DNA from: Paraburkholderia graminis C4D1M
GTDB lineage: Bacteria; Pseudomonadota; Gammaproteobacteria; Burkholderiales; Burkholderiaceae
Direction: 5' to 3'
Assembly (NCBI RefSeq): GCF_000172415.1
Contig: NZ_ABLD01000008.1
Coordinates: 62,001-126,000 of the forward strand
Length of the DNA: 64,000 bases
The position numbers were made by a program, and so were the translations under genes. Of this stretch, positions 1-8,126 are shown one piece after another; the first letter of the stretch is position 1; every line of letters begins with the position of its first letter. The notes below the pieces were generated by a model. That model did no database searches and had not been told where the DNA came from. It was given only the letters and a program-made list of their open reading frames with translations.

Positions 1-776
1 AGCGAAAGCGCTGCTGCGCGCCGCGCACGTGCGCACCGAGCGTCGCGTCGCGGCCCAATGACGCCACCGCAATGCCCATTCGCAGATGGGCGTCGCGCGG
101 CAACTGCATCCAGCCGGTCATGAACTCGAGCACCGCCACCGGCACGCCGAAGTAATGCGCGAGAAAGCTCTGAGCCCCTCGGCATTGCGCGCTGCGGCAC
201 CAGCCGGCCGGCGAAGAAGCGCTTGTACCGATCCGGCAGCGCATCGCGTCCTTCCAGTTGCGGCGCGGCCATTCCAATCAACGCGCCGACATACGTGCGA
301 AAGCGGTCTTCGTCGGGACGATCGAGTTGAACCGTGGGCTGTGCATCGGCCCACGCGCGGTAAAAAAGGCTTAGCATCCGGTGATGAAAGATGTCGGCGA
401 ACGCCACCAGGGACGTGTCCTTCGCGTTGCGCTGACGCTCGACCGCATGCTCGGTCAGATGCAATGGCAACGGACCGTTCGGTCCGAACAGGCCGAGAAA
501 CAGCCCGTATAGCTTGCCAGGCGAACCCGCCGCTCCGCGCTCGAAGCGCTCGATGCCGCGCGGCGCAAACTCGAGCGTCGCCGCATGCGCAAGCCGCACG
601 GGATCGTCGGCCGGCTTCGTCGAATGTCCGAGCCGCGGACGGTCCGGATACACGCATTCGAGCCGGCGCATTGCCTCGAAAAACTCGAAGTCGAACGGCC
701 GCTCGCTGAGCGCGGCTTCCAGTGCCAGAGGATCGGGCGCTAGAGGATCGGACGCTTGCCGGGTGTGGCGGGCCAT
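1..776 (-). pseudogene. tssG: Type VI secretion baseplate subunit TssG (partial, apparently frameshifted)
   Basis: TssG (ImpH/VasB) pairs with TssF in the wedge of the T6SS baseplate. The ATG at 776 lies inside the end of tssF, a 37-bp overlap typical of this gene pair. The first ~190 codons match TssG well (for example FDFEFFEAMRRLE and GLFGPNGPLPLHLTEHA). Near 161-190 the conserved order RNAEGL then SFLAHYFGVPV is spread over three reading frames: frame 0 up to LVPQR, frame +2 for RNAEGL, frame +1 from QSFLAHYF onward. This fits two one-base deletions about 17 bp apart. The TssG-like frame then runs to the window edge with GWMQLPRDAHLRMG and GRDATLGAHVRGAQQRF. The stretch is either a sequencing or assembly error or a real loss-of-function change. 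The 3' end lies outside the window. Confidence 0.8.
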
Positions 777-2665
777 CGGGCTACCTCGTTACGTTCGAAG
801 GTGCGCAAGACGGTCTCCGTGAACGAATTCAGCGAGACGTAGCGCGCGAAAAAATGCTGAAGAACCGACGCGAGCAAAAACGCGCTGCTGCCCTCGAAGG
901 CCGCGTCGCTGCACGTCAGTGTGATTTCGAGCCCGCGCCCGTAGGTGATCGGTCCGGGCACCGGCACGCGGCGCGTGGCGGCTCTCGCGGCGACCTGCTT
1001 GATGCCTTCGATTCTCCGCCGCGCCGCCGCGTCGAACTCGTCGCGATAGAGGCCGAGCATCTCGCGCAATGCGGCGGCGTTCTGCTCGCCTTCGTCGTTG
1101 CCATCCTTGCTGCCATCGTCGTCGCGGCTCTCGTTGAACAGCGACAGGTAATTCAATTGCAGATGACTGATGAGCCGCCATGCGGTCTCGCCGGTGGCCG
1201 TCGGCGCGCGCGGCCGGGTCGGACCGGCGATGCAGCGAATCGATGCGACCGGCGCGTCGGTGTCCAGCGTGAAATCGGTGTACGACTTGCCGACCGGCAT
1301 ATGCAACGGCAGATCGCGATTGGTGCATAACACCCGCAAGCCGAGTTGACGCAGCGTGGTCGGGTACGGCGCGTCGTTTGCGTCGACGAGCGCAATGAAC
1401 GTCTCGCTGCCCACATAGCTGGAGCGCGCGCCGTTCTGCAATTGCCGGCCCGAAAGAAGACGCGGCTCGCGGCGCAACGTATAGAACGCCGACTGCACGT
1501 GATGCCAGGTGCGCGACGTGCCGCCATAGAACGGCAAAAAGCTTTGCTGCGGTTCCTGACTGTCGCCGTAGCCTTGCACGTCGAGCACACTATGCACCTC
1601 GAAATCCATCGGACGGGTGCGATCGCCGATCACGTGATACTCGGTCTTGCCTTGCTGAAGATGAATCCGGTCGGCCCGCTGCTCGAACAGATTGACCGCG
1701 GGCGTGCAGAACAGCCTGAAGTTGCCGGCGTCGAGCGCGTTATGCAGCCTGGCAGCACCGCGGTCGAGCCACACCACGATCTCGAACTCATTGCCCTGAG
1801 CCCGAGCGAGCACGGAGCGCAGTCCTGTGAATTCGACGAAGCGAAAGCGCTCCGGGCACGCGAAATATTCCTGTAGCAGTCTGTAGCCGCTAAACGAACG
1901 GTCGCCGTACGGCAGCATCGCCTCTTGTTCGCCGAAGCCGATCGCGCGCAGCGCCGCCGCGTCGTGATGGTCGCTGACGAATTGGCCTTCCTGCGCGCCT
2001 CGCGCTCTGACCGTGTAGCCCTCACCGTTTGCGAGCATCTGCTCGTACACGACGTTGGGCAGTTCGTCTGCTCCGGCCAGGTAAACGGGCAGGCTGTCGA
2101 GCGCCAGCATGTTCGCCTGCACCCCGGAGAGGGTGGAGAAGCGCAGCCGCAACCCCGCCCGGACCTCGCGCCCTGGCGGCGGCACGAGACCGGCGGCGGC
2201 AAGCGCGGCCGGCGTGTCGAAATAGCGCGCCTCGGCGAGTTCGAGCGGCCACAGCGTGACCTCGTGCGCGCTCCGGTACTCACACGCGGTGCGGTCGCCG
2301 AAACCCTTCAGGCTGCGCATTACCGTGTGGCGCGCGACCGTGTGGCCGCCAGCGGGCAGATCTTGCGTCGCGTCCGGATGCATCTGCACCACCGCCATCG
2401 ACGGAATCGGCAGCAGATAGTGCGGATAAATCATTTCCAGCAGATGCTGGGTGAACACCGGGTATTGCGCGTCGAGCTTCAATTGCACGCGTGCGGCGAG
2501 AAACGCGAAGCCTTCCAGCAGCCGCTCCACGTAGGGATCGGCGCATTCGAAGCCCTCCATGCCGAGGCGCCCCGCGATCTTCGGATAGGCGCTCGCGAAT
2601 TCCGCGCCCATCTCGCGAACATGCTGCAGTTCGCGGTTGTAGTAGCTGAGAAGACGTGGGTCCAT
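740..2665 (-). CDS. tssF: Type VI secretion baseplate subunit TssF
   Basis: TssF (ImpG/VasA) is the other wedge component of the T6SS baseplate, in the cytoplasm against the inner membrane complex. The product is ~641 residues, the usual length. The N-terminus MDPRLLSYYNRELQHVREM, followed by FASAYPKIAGRLGM, is the family signature. The frame also offers a TTG at 2674 overlapping the tssE stop, but the ATG at 2665 gives the canonical MDPRLL start and is preferred. The gene follows tssE with almost no gap and overlaps tssG, so it is part of the minus-strand T6SS operon. Confidence 0.96.
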   Translation of the reverse strand: MDPRLLSYYNRELQHVREMGAEFASAYPKIAGRLGMEGFECADPYVERLLEGFAFLAARVQLKLDAQYPVFTQHLLEMIYPHYLLPIPSMAVVQMHPDATQDLPAGGHTVARHTVMRSLKGFGDRTACEYRSAHEVTLWPLELAEARYFDTPAALAAAGLVPPPGREVRAGLRLRFSTLSGVQANMLALDSLPVYLAGADELPNVVYEQMLANGEGYTVRARGAQEGQFVSDHHDAAALRAIGFGEQEAMLPYGDRSFSGYRLLQEYFACPERFRFVEFTGLRSVLARAQGNEFEIVVWLDRGAARLHNALDAGNFRLFCTPAVNLFEQRADRIHLQQGKTEYHVIGDRTRPMDFEVHSVLDVQGYGDSQEPQQSFLPFYGGTSRTWHHVQSAFYTLRREPRLLSGRQLQNGARSSYVGSETFIALVDANDAPYPTTLRQLGLRVLCTNRDLPLHMPVGKSYTDFTLDTDAPVASIRCIAGPTRPRAPTATGETAWRLISHLQLNYLSLFNESRDDDGSKDGNDEGEQNAAALREMLGLYRDEFDAAARRRIEGIKQVAARAATRRVPVPGPITYGRGLEITLTCSDAAFEGSSAFLLASVLQHFFARYVSLNSFTETVLRTFERNEVARWPATPGKRPIL

Positions 2666-2670
2666 GATAG

Positions 2671-3174
2671 TCAACCGAAATGTTGCGAGACCCGGAATTC
2701 ACCGGTCTCGAGATCGACGTCGGTATGCAGATAGAGCGCAAGCGGCATGGGTTGCGCCCACATCTGCGACTCGATCCGAAAACTCAGCGAGCGTGCGTCC
2801 ATTACCGCGTCGTCGATATTCACGGCCACTTGCACCGTGTCCGCAATCAGGCGCGGCTCGAAGTCGATGAGCGCTGTGCGGATACGCTCCTGCAACATGC
2901 CTGCGTCGATGCCGGACAACGGTGCGCCCGCCAGATCCGGAATACCGAAGTTCAGCACGGAGTTAGCGACGTGATCGAGTCCCGGAAGACCGTCGCTGTC
3001 CCACTGCCGCGTGCAGTTCAGCAGCGCGGCAATGTCACGCGTCACATACTCGCGCAGGCGCGCCGCCGTGATCACGCGCTGCTCGCGGCTCTCGTCGGGC
3101 TCGTCCGGCGCCATATCGGTGAGCCGGTCGAGCAACGAGGGCTGCAAGCGCTCCTGAGGGGTCAGCTCCGCCAT
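2671..3174 (-). CDS. tssE: Type VI secretion baseplate subunit TssE (gp25-like)
   Basis: TssE is the lysozyme-related gp25-like baseplate protein that helps start sheath polymerisation. The 167-residue product has the expected features: LQPSLLDRL near the N-terminus, a YVTRDIAALLNCTRQ helix around residue 50, LNFGIPDL, and the C-terminal LSFRIESQMW strand. Its stop lies just upstream of the tssF ATG. It sits between hcp and tssF as in many Burkholderia T6SS loci. Confidence 0.95.
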   Translation of the reverse strand: MAELTPQERLQPSLLDRLTDMAPDEPDESREQRVITAARLREYVTRDIAALLNCTRQWDSDGLPGLDHVANSVLNFGIPDLAGAPLSGIDAGMLQERIRTALIDFEPRLIADTVQVAVNIDDAVMDARSLSFRIESQMWAQPMPLALYLHTDVDLETGEFRVSQHFG

Positions 3175-3228
3175 CCGTTCGGTATCCTGATCGTAAGAAT
3201 CACCTTGTCGTCGCGCACCTCAGCTTGC

Positions 3229-3732
3229 TTACTGTTTCGCGACCTGCTGGATGTCGAACGTGAAGTCCTTCGTGCCGCCGCTTGCCTTGCCTTCGTCGTC
3301 CTGGGGCTGGAACGAATACTTGAACTTGCCGAAGTGCAGCGTGATGTTTTCGGTCAGACGCTCATCGCCGCCGCTGCCGCCGGTCGCCACCGACGTAATC
3401 AGCACGCCTTCGCTCAATTCGATTGTCAGGAAGTCCGTTTGCTGACCGGTCGCATTGGTCACGTACAGATAGGCCGTGTCGAGGCGCGCGCCCGTGCAGC
3501 AGGCGTTGAGAATCGCGTTCGAACAGCTGTCGACGTATTTGGTGATGGTGATGTCCTGAATGTTCGCCTTGCCGCCGGACGCGTAGCCTGCGCCTGTGTG
3601 AAGGTTGCCGGTGTTGCTGACGCCCCAGGACCACGCGATGATCGGCACTTCGTTCTTGTGCTTCGAATGGTTGGACGCGCCCTGGATCGTGACCGAACCA
3701 GCGCCGAATTTCAGGTGCATATCGAATGCCAT
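3229..3732 (-). CDS. hcp: Type VI secretion tube protein Hcp (TssD)
   Basis: Hcp forms the stacked hexameric rings of the T6SS inner tube and is itself secreted; it can also carry effectors. The 167-residue product begins MAFDMHLKF, then VTIQGASNHSKHKNEVPI and IIAWSWGVS, with ITITKYVDSCSNAIL as the classic Hcp core motif. No signal peptide is present, as expected. A purine-rich GGAAGAGG lies upstream of the ATG. It has Cys residues at about 72 and 79-80, which is common in betaproteobacterial Hcps. It is placed between tssC and tssE and probably cotranscribed with them. Confidence 0.96.
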   Translation of the reverse strand: MAFDMHLKFGAGSVTIQGASNHSKHKNEVPIIAWSWGVSNTGNLHTGAGYASGGKANIQDITITKYVDSCSNAILNACCTGARLDTAYLYVTNATGQQTDFLTIELSEGVLITSVATGGSGGDERLTENITLHFGKFKYSFQPQDDEGKASGGTKDFTFDIQQVAKQ

Positions 3733-3842
3733 ATTGACCTCTTCCCGTTGCTAATGAGTGTGCTCGCCGGTGCGGCGAACGTGGAGCCCGTGGCGTTTGC
3801 GCCGCGGACGGGTTTTCTGCATGGTGACGTGGTGCGGGACGC

Positions 3843-5336
3843 CTACGCCGCGAGCGCGGACGGCAGGCGGGACACGAGCCGCAGCGACACGGTCAGGCCT
3901 TCCAACTGGTAATGCGGCTTGAGGAAGAACTTCGACGTGTAGTAGCCGGGATTGCCCTCCACTTCCTCCACCACGACCTGCGCGGCGGCGAGCGGCTTGC
4001 GTGCTTTGGTTTCTTCGCTCGAATTCACCGGGTCGCCGTCGACGTAATTCATCACCCAGTTCGACAACCAGCTCTCCATCTGCTCACGCGTGCTGAACGA
4101 ACCGATCTTGTCGCGCACGATGCACTTCAGGTAGTGCGCAAAGCGGCAGCACGCGAACATGTACGGGAGCCGCGCCGAGAGATTGGAATTCGCGGTCGCC
4201 GACGGATCGTCGTACTCTTCCGGCTTCGCCACCGACTGCGCGCCGATGAACGCGGCGACATCCGAGTTCTTGCGGTGCACGAGCGGCATCAAGCCCATCT
4301 TGTCGAGTTCGGCCGAGCGCCTGTCGGTGATCGCAATTTCAGTCGGGCACTTCATATCCACGCCGCCGTCGTCGCTCGGGAAAGTGTGAACCGGCAGATT
4401 CTCGACCGCACCGCCCGACTCCACGCCACGAATGCGCGTGCACCAGCCATATAGCTTGAATGAGCGGTTGATATTCACCGCCATCGAATACGCCGCGTTC
4501 TGCCATGTGTATTTCGACGAATCGGCGCCTTCCGTGTCTTCTTCGAAATCGAACTCGTCGACAGGGTCGGTCTTTGCGCCGTAAGGCAGTCGCGCAAGCG
4601 TGCGGGGCATCGTCAGCGCGAGGTAGCGCGCGTCGTCCATTTCACGCAGCGAGCGCCAGCCCGCGTAGTCCGGCGTCGTGAAGATCATCGACAGATCGCG
4701 CGGGTTGGCGAGCTCACTCCAGTTCTCCATGCCGAGCAAGGTGGAATCGGCGGCGGAGATAAACGGTGCGTGGGCCGCGGCGGCCACCTGTGAGATGCCG
4801 CGCAACAGTTCGATATCCTGCGGACTGTGATCGAAGTAGTAATCGCCGATCAGGCAGCCGTACGGTTCGCCGCCGAGCTGACCATACTCTTCTTCGTAAA
4901 CGCGCTTGAACACCGGGCTCTGATCCCATGCAACGCCTTTGAAGCGCTTGAGGTTCTTGCCCAACTCCTTCTTCGACACATTCAGCACGCGGATCTTGAG
5001 CATCGGATCGGTCTCCGAGTTCGTGACCAGATGATGCAGACCACGCCACGCGCCTTCCAGCTTCTGGAATTCCTCGTGATGCATGATGCGGTTCAACTGC
5101 TCGCTGAGCTTGCGGTCGATCTCCGCGACATACGCATTGATGGTTTGCGTGACGTCGTCGGAGACGATGTTCGAATCCTGCAGCACCTGCTCGGCGAGCG
5201 TGCGCACCGCCGCCTCGACTTCCTCTCTCGCGCGTTCGTTCTTCGGGCGAAACTCCTTGTTGAGCAGCGCGGCGAAGTCGCTGGTTTCGCTCAGGGTGCC
5301 TTGCGCGGCTGTGTCCAACTGCTTCTGACTTTCCAT
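3843..5336 (-). CDS. tssC: Type VI secretion contractile sheath large subunit TssC
   Basis: TssC (VipB/ImpC) assembles with TssB into the contractile sheath around the Hcp tube. The product is ~497 residues, as usual. Family motifs include LEGAWRGLHHLV, the LIGDYYFDH segment, and a C-terminal SKFFLKPHYQLEGL that forms the handshake strand with TssB. A GTG at 5348 overlaps the tssB stop (GTGA) and could be used, giving four extra residues. The ATG at 5336 has AGGAG upstream at a rather long spacing. Either start keeps translational coupling to tssB. Confidence 0.95.
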   Translation of the reverse strand: MESQKQLDTAAQGTLSETSDFAALLNKEFRPKNERAREEVEAAVRTLAEQVLQDSNIVSDDVTQTINAYVAEIDRKLSEQLNRIMHHEEFQKLEGAWRGLHHLVTNSETDPMLKIRVLNVSKKELGKNLKRFKGVAWDQSPVFKRVYEEEYGQLGGEPYGCLIGDYYFDHSPQDIELLRGISQVAAAAHAPFISAADSTLLGMENWSELANPRDLSMIFTTPDYAGWRSLREMDDARYLALTMPRTLARLPYGAKTDPVDEFDFEEDTEGADSSKYTWQNAAYSMAVNINRSFKLYGWCTRIRGVESGGAVENLPVHTFPSDDGGVDMKCPTEIAITDRRSAELDKMGLMPLVHRKNSDVAAFIGAQSVAKPEEYDDPSATANSNLSARLPYMFACCRFAHYLKCIVRDKIGSFSTREQMESWLSNWVMNYVDGDPVNSSEETKARKPLAAAQVVVEEVEGNPGYYTSKFFLKPHYQLEGLTVSLRLVSRLPSALAA

Positions 5337-5344
5337 GATCGCGC

Positions 5345-5866
5345 TCACTCCTGTCCGGGTTCGGTGTCAACGGGCTTCGGAGCGGCGCTTAGCGATTGCA
5401 GCAGCGCCGGGTCCTTGAGCGCCTCGGCAATCAGTTTTTCCGCGCCGGCCTTGCCGTCGAGATAAGTGCCCAGGTTCGCCAGTTGCGTGCGTGCCTGCAG
5501 CAGCTTGGCGAGCGCATCGACCTTGCGCGCGACTGCCGCGGGCGAAAAGTCGTCCATGCTTTCGAACGTCATGTCCACTTCGAGATTGCCTTCGCCAGTC
5601 AGCGTATTCGGAACGTTGAAGTTCACTCGCGGCTTCATCGACTGCATGCGGTTGTCGAAGTTATCGACATCCACCTCCAATGCCTTGCGCTCTTCTATTG
5701 GCGGAAGATCGCCGCTGTTCGCGCCGGAGAGGTCCGACATCACGCCCATCACAAACGGTATCTGCACTTTCTTCTGCGCACCGTACAGCTCGACGTCATA
5801 TTCGATCTGTACGCGCGGCGCACGATTTCGCGCAATGAATTTCTGACTGCTCTGTCTCGTTGCCAT
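5345..5866 (-). CDS. tssB: Type VI secretion contractile sheath small subunit TssB
   Basis: TssB (VipA/ImpB) is the small sheath subunit. The product from the ATG at 5866 is 173 residues, matching the family. It begins MATRQSSQKFIARNRAPR, then VQIEYDVELYG, and has PFVMGVMSDLSG and the VDVDNFDNRM motif. The frame is open up to a start at 5944, but 5866 has a good ribosome binding site (AGAGGAA) and gives the usual N-terminus. The C-terminal half contains the coiled helical region that pairs with TssC. It is the first gene of the minus-strand T6SS operon in this window. Confidence 0.95.
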   Translation of the reverse strand: MATRQSSQKFIARNRAPRVQIEYDVELYGAQKKVQIPFVMGVMSDLSGANSGDLPPIEERKALEVDVDNFDNRMQSMKPRVNFNVPNTLTGEGNLEVDMTFESMDDFSPAAVARKVDALAKLLQARTQLANLGTYLDGKAGAEKLIAEALKDPALLQSLSAAPKPVDTEPGQE

Positions 5867-6264
5867 ACGCTCGTTCCTCTGGATGCATTCAGGTTCGGGA
5901 TTCGAATGAGCGGGTGCTGGTGCCCGGCCGTCGTCCACGCTCACACAACAGCGCAGACTCGCGATCTATTCCGTGATTTGTGAATCGATCTGCTAGAGCT
6001 TTCGTCCATCGACGCAACCGCATTCCGCAACCAGAACATCTGGGCCGGCGTGAATATTCCGTCGCTCGAATGATTGCTTTGAAAATTCGCGGGAACGCAC
6101 GCGAGCGCGCGACGTCGCGACATTCGTCGTGACGTGCCGGAATAAATCCGGGCAGCCGGCTGTTCAGTCAGCAACAGTGGTTATCGAACAGTGGCTTCAG
6201 TACACGGCACGCAATGACATCATCCGAAGATCCCACACGCTTGTGCCCGATCGCAATTGCACCG
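5867..6264. other. Divergent intergenic region between tssB and the FecR-like gene
   Basis: About 400 bp separate the T6SS operon from the divergent FecR/sensor/kinase operon. It must hold both promoters. I see no clear sigma-54 (-24/-12) or sigma-70 box, no strong repeat, and no convincing small gene. A 77-codon minus-strand frame here lacks recognisable similarity. Confidence 0.4.
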
Positions 6265-7209
6265 ATGCGGCTCTTACCCCTCTGCCTGCTCGCGCTCGCA
6301 CCGTATGCGCACGCCGGCTGGACGATCGTGCAAACCGGCGCACCGGTGACGACGATCCACGAAAGCACTGTGTATCGGGCTGGCTCAGGCCAACGGCTCG
6401 CGCCAGACGATATCGTCGAAACGCCGCCCGATTCCAATGGCATCGTTCAGATGCAGGACGAAACGGGCAATGTGCTTGCGATGGGAAGTGACACTCGGGT
6501 GTTGCTCGCGCGCGATGGCCATGTCGCGCTGCTACGCGGCTGGCTGAAGGTGCAGCATGTTTGCGCCGCGGCCAATTGCGCGGTGCCTGTCGTTGAGACT
6601 GAGCGTATGCGTGTCACGCCGGCCGACCCCAGCGCGCTCGTGATTGCCGCGTCCACGCCGGCTTATGCCGGCGACGACGCGCACGCTGTGTTCTGCGAAA
6701 GCGGGTCCGCACAACTGGTCACGCTCGGCAAGCCGCATGACAAGCCGGCGCAGACGGCGATATCAACTCATCAGTTCGCGCGGCTTTCCAAAACCAACGC
6801 ACGCGTTATCGTTTCGGCACGCCTTGACCCCGCATTCGTGGCCGCGATGCCGCTCGCGTTCCGCGACGCATTGCGCCCGCTGCCGCTGCGACCCGAGCCG
6901 GCCGCGCCGGCCGCGCCGCGCCCGGCGAGCCCATCGGCAGCCGGCTCCCGCCCCGTGACCTACGCGGACGTGTCCGACTGGCTCGGCAGCGCGCTTGCGG
7001 TGCGAACAGACCCGGCCACGCGCTTTACTCAACGCTTCGGCGCACGCCTGTCAGATCCGGCGTTCCGCCGCGACATCCGCCAACACCTGCACGATCTGCC
7101 GGACTGGCGGCCGCTCCTGCAGCCACATCCGCGACCTGCGTGGCGGGCCGGCACAGCCGCTCCCGTTTCTGCCTACTCGTCCTACTCATCCGCACGGGCT
7201 CGACCATGA
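6265..7209 (+). CDS. FecR-like domain periplasmic protein
   Basis: Exported protein of ~314 residues. Starting at 6265 gives a clean signal peptide (MRLLPLCLLALAPYAHA, then GWTIV); an in-frame ATG at 6214 would put 17 extra residues in front of it. Around residues 50-95 there is a FecR-like beta segment with GNVLAMGSDTRVLL and GHVALLRGWLKV. A Pro/Ala-rich linker near 215-235 leads to a C-terminal domain ending in a Pro/Trp-rich tail. The stop overlaps the next ATG (ATGA at 7206), so it is translationally coupled to the haem-binding sensor and then the kinase. I infer an extracytoplasmic partner in a signalling chain; no ligand can be read from the sequence. Confidence 0.7.
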   Translation: MRLLPLCLLALAPYAHAGWTIVQTGAPVTTIHESTVYRAGSGQRLAPDDIVETPPDSNGIVQMQDETGNVLAMGSDTRVLLARDGHVALLRGWLKVQHVCAAANCAVPVVETERMRVTPADPSALVIAASTPAYAGDDAHAVFCESGSAQLVTLGKPHDKPAQTAISTHQFARLSKTNARVIVSARLDPAFVAAMPLAFRDALRPLPLRPEPAAPAAPRPASPSAAGSRPVTYADVSDWLGSALAVRTDPATRFTQRFGARLSDPAFRRDIRQHLHDLPDWRPLLQPHPRPAWRAGTAAPVSAYSSYSSARARP

Positions 7210-8126
7210 AGCTGTCCCTCGCCATCAAGTTCAATCTCGTGTTCATCGCAATCTTCGCGATTGGACTGAGCGCGGCGGGCATCGTCGCAAATCATGTGCT
7301 GCAGCAGCAGTCGCTCGACGAAACCCGGCACGACGCCAATGTGCTGATGAGCGCCGCCGAGGCGATGCAGAATTACACGGCTCAGCACATCACGCCGTTA
7401 CTCTCGACACAGATTCAATACTCGTTCGTGCCCGAGTCCGTGCCCGCGTTCTCCGCGATTGAAATGCTGAATACGTTGCAGGGCGCGTTCCCGAACTTCT
7501 CGTATCGTTCGACGATGCTCAATCCGACCAACCTACGCGATCGCCCAACCGATTGGGAAACCGAAGTGATTGCGCATCTGCACGACAAGCCCGCGCTGAA
7601 AGAGGTGACTGGCGAGCGGCGCACTCCCGGCGGCGAACATCTGCTGTTTCTGGCGCGTCCCAGCCGGATCACGGACGCCGCCTGCATGCAGTGTCACAGC
7701 ACGCCGTCGGCGGCGCCGCGCACCATGCTCGACAAGTACGGGCCGGCGAACGGTTTTGGCTGGACCATGAACGACGTGATCGGCGCAGAGTTCGTGTCGG
7801 TGCCGATGTCGGAATCGATCGCGCGCGGCCGGGCGCTGTGGCGCAGCTTCATGACCGCCCTGAGCGTCGTGTTCGCGGTCGTGCTGGTGGTCCTGAACGT
7901 GATGGTGCATGTGCTCGTCACGCGGCGCCTGCAGGCTCTCTCGCGTGCCGCCGACGAAGTCAGCCTCGGCAAACTCGGCGAAGTGGAATTGCCCACACGC
8001 GGTAGCGACGAGATCGCTTCGCTCGCGGTGTCGTTCGGAAGAATGCGCACCAGTCTCGTGACGGCCTTCGAGATACTCGACGAGACCGGTGCGGCCGCAA
8101 CCGTGCCGCACGGCTTGCAACCATGA
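7206..8126 (+). CDS. Membrane sensor with haem-binding periplasmic domain and HAMP
   Basis: A 306-residue protein of the DUF3365/Tll0287-like sensor type. There is an N-terminal membrane helix (about residues 5-28), a periplasmic domain with QQQSLDETRHDANVLMSAAE and a c-type haem motif CMQCH near residue 160, a second membrane helix around 215-240, and a HAMP-like segment (LQALSRAADEVSLGKLGEVE) near the C-terminus. There is no histidine kinase or cyclase output domain. Its stop overlaps the kinase start (ATGA at 8123), so the output is probably passed to the kinase by contact. I infer sensing of redox state, NO or CO through the haem. Confidence 0.78.
   Translation: MKLSLAIKFNLVFIAIFAIGLSAAGIVANHVLQQQSLDETRHDANVLMSAAEAMQNYTAQHITPLLSTQIQYSFVPESVPAFSAIEMLNTLQGAFPNFSYRSTMLNPTNLRDRPTDWETEVIAHLHDKPALKEVTGERRTPGGEHLLFLARPSRITDAACMQCHSTPSAAPRTMLDKYGPANGFGWTMNDVIGAEFVSVPMSESIARGRALWRSFMTALSVVFAVVLVVLNVMVHVLVTRRLQALSRAADEVSLGKLGEVELPTRGSDEIASLAVSFGRMRTSLVTAFEILDETGAAATVPHGLQP

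Noticed and set aside
2680..3912. A 410-codon plus-strand frame opposite tssE and hcp
   Set aside because: Opposite strand to certain T6SS genes, Arg-rich, no similarity.
5941..6174. A 77-codon minus-strand gene upstream of tssB
   Set aside because: No ribosome binding site or similarity; lies in the divergent promoter region.
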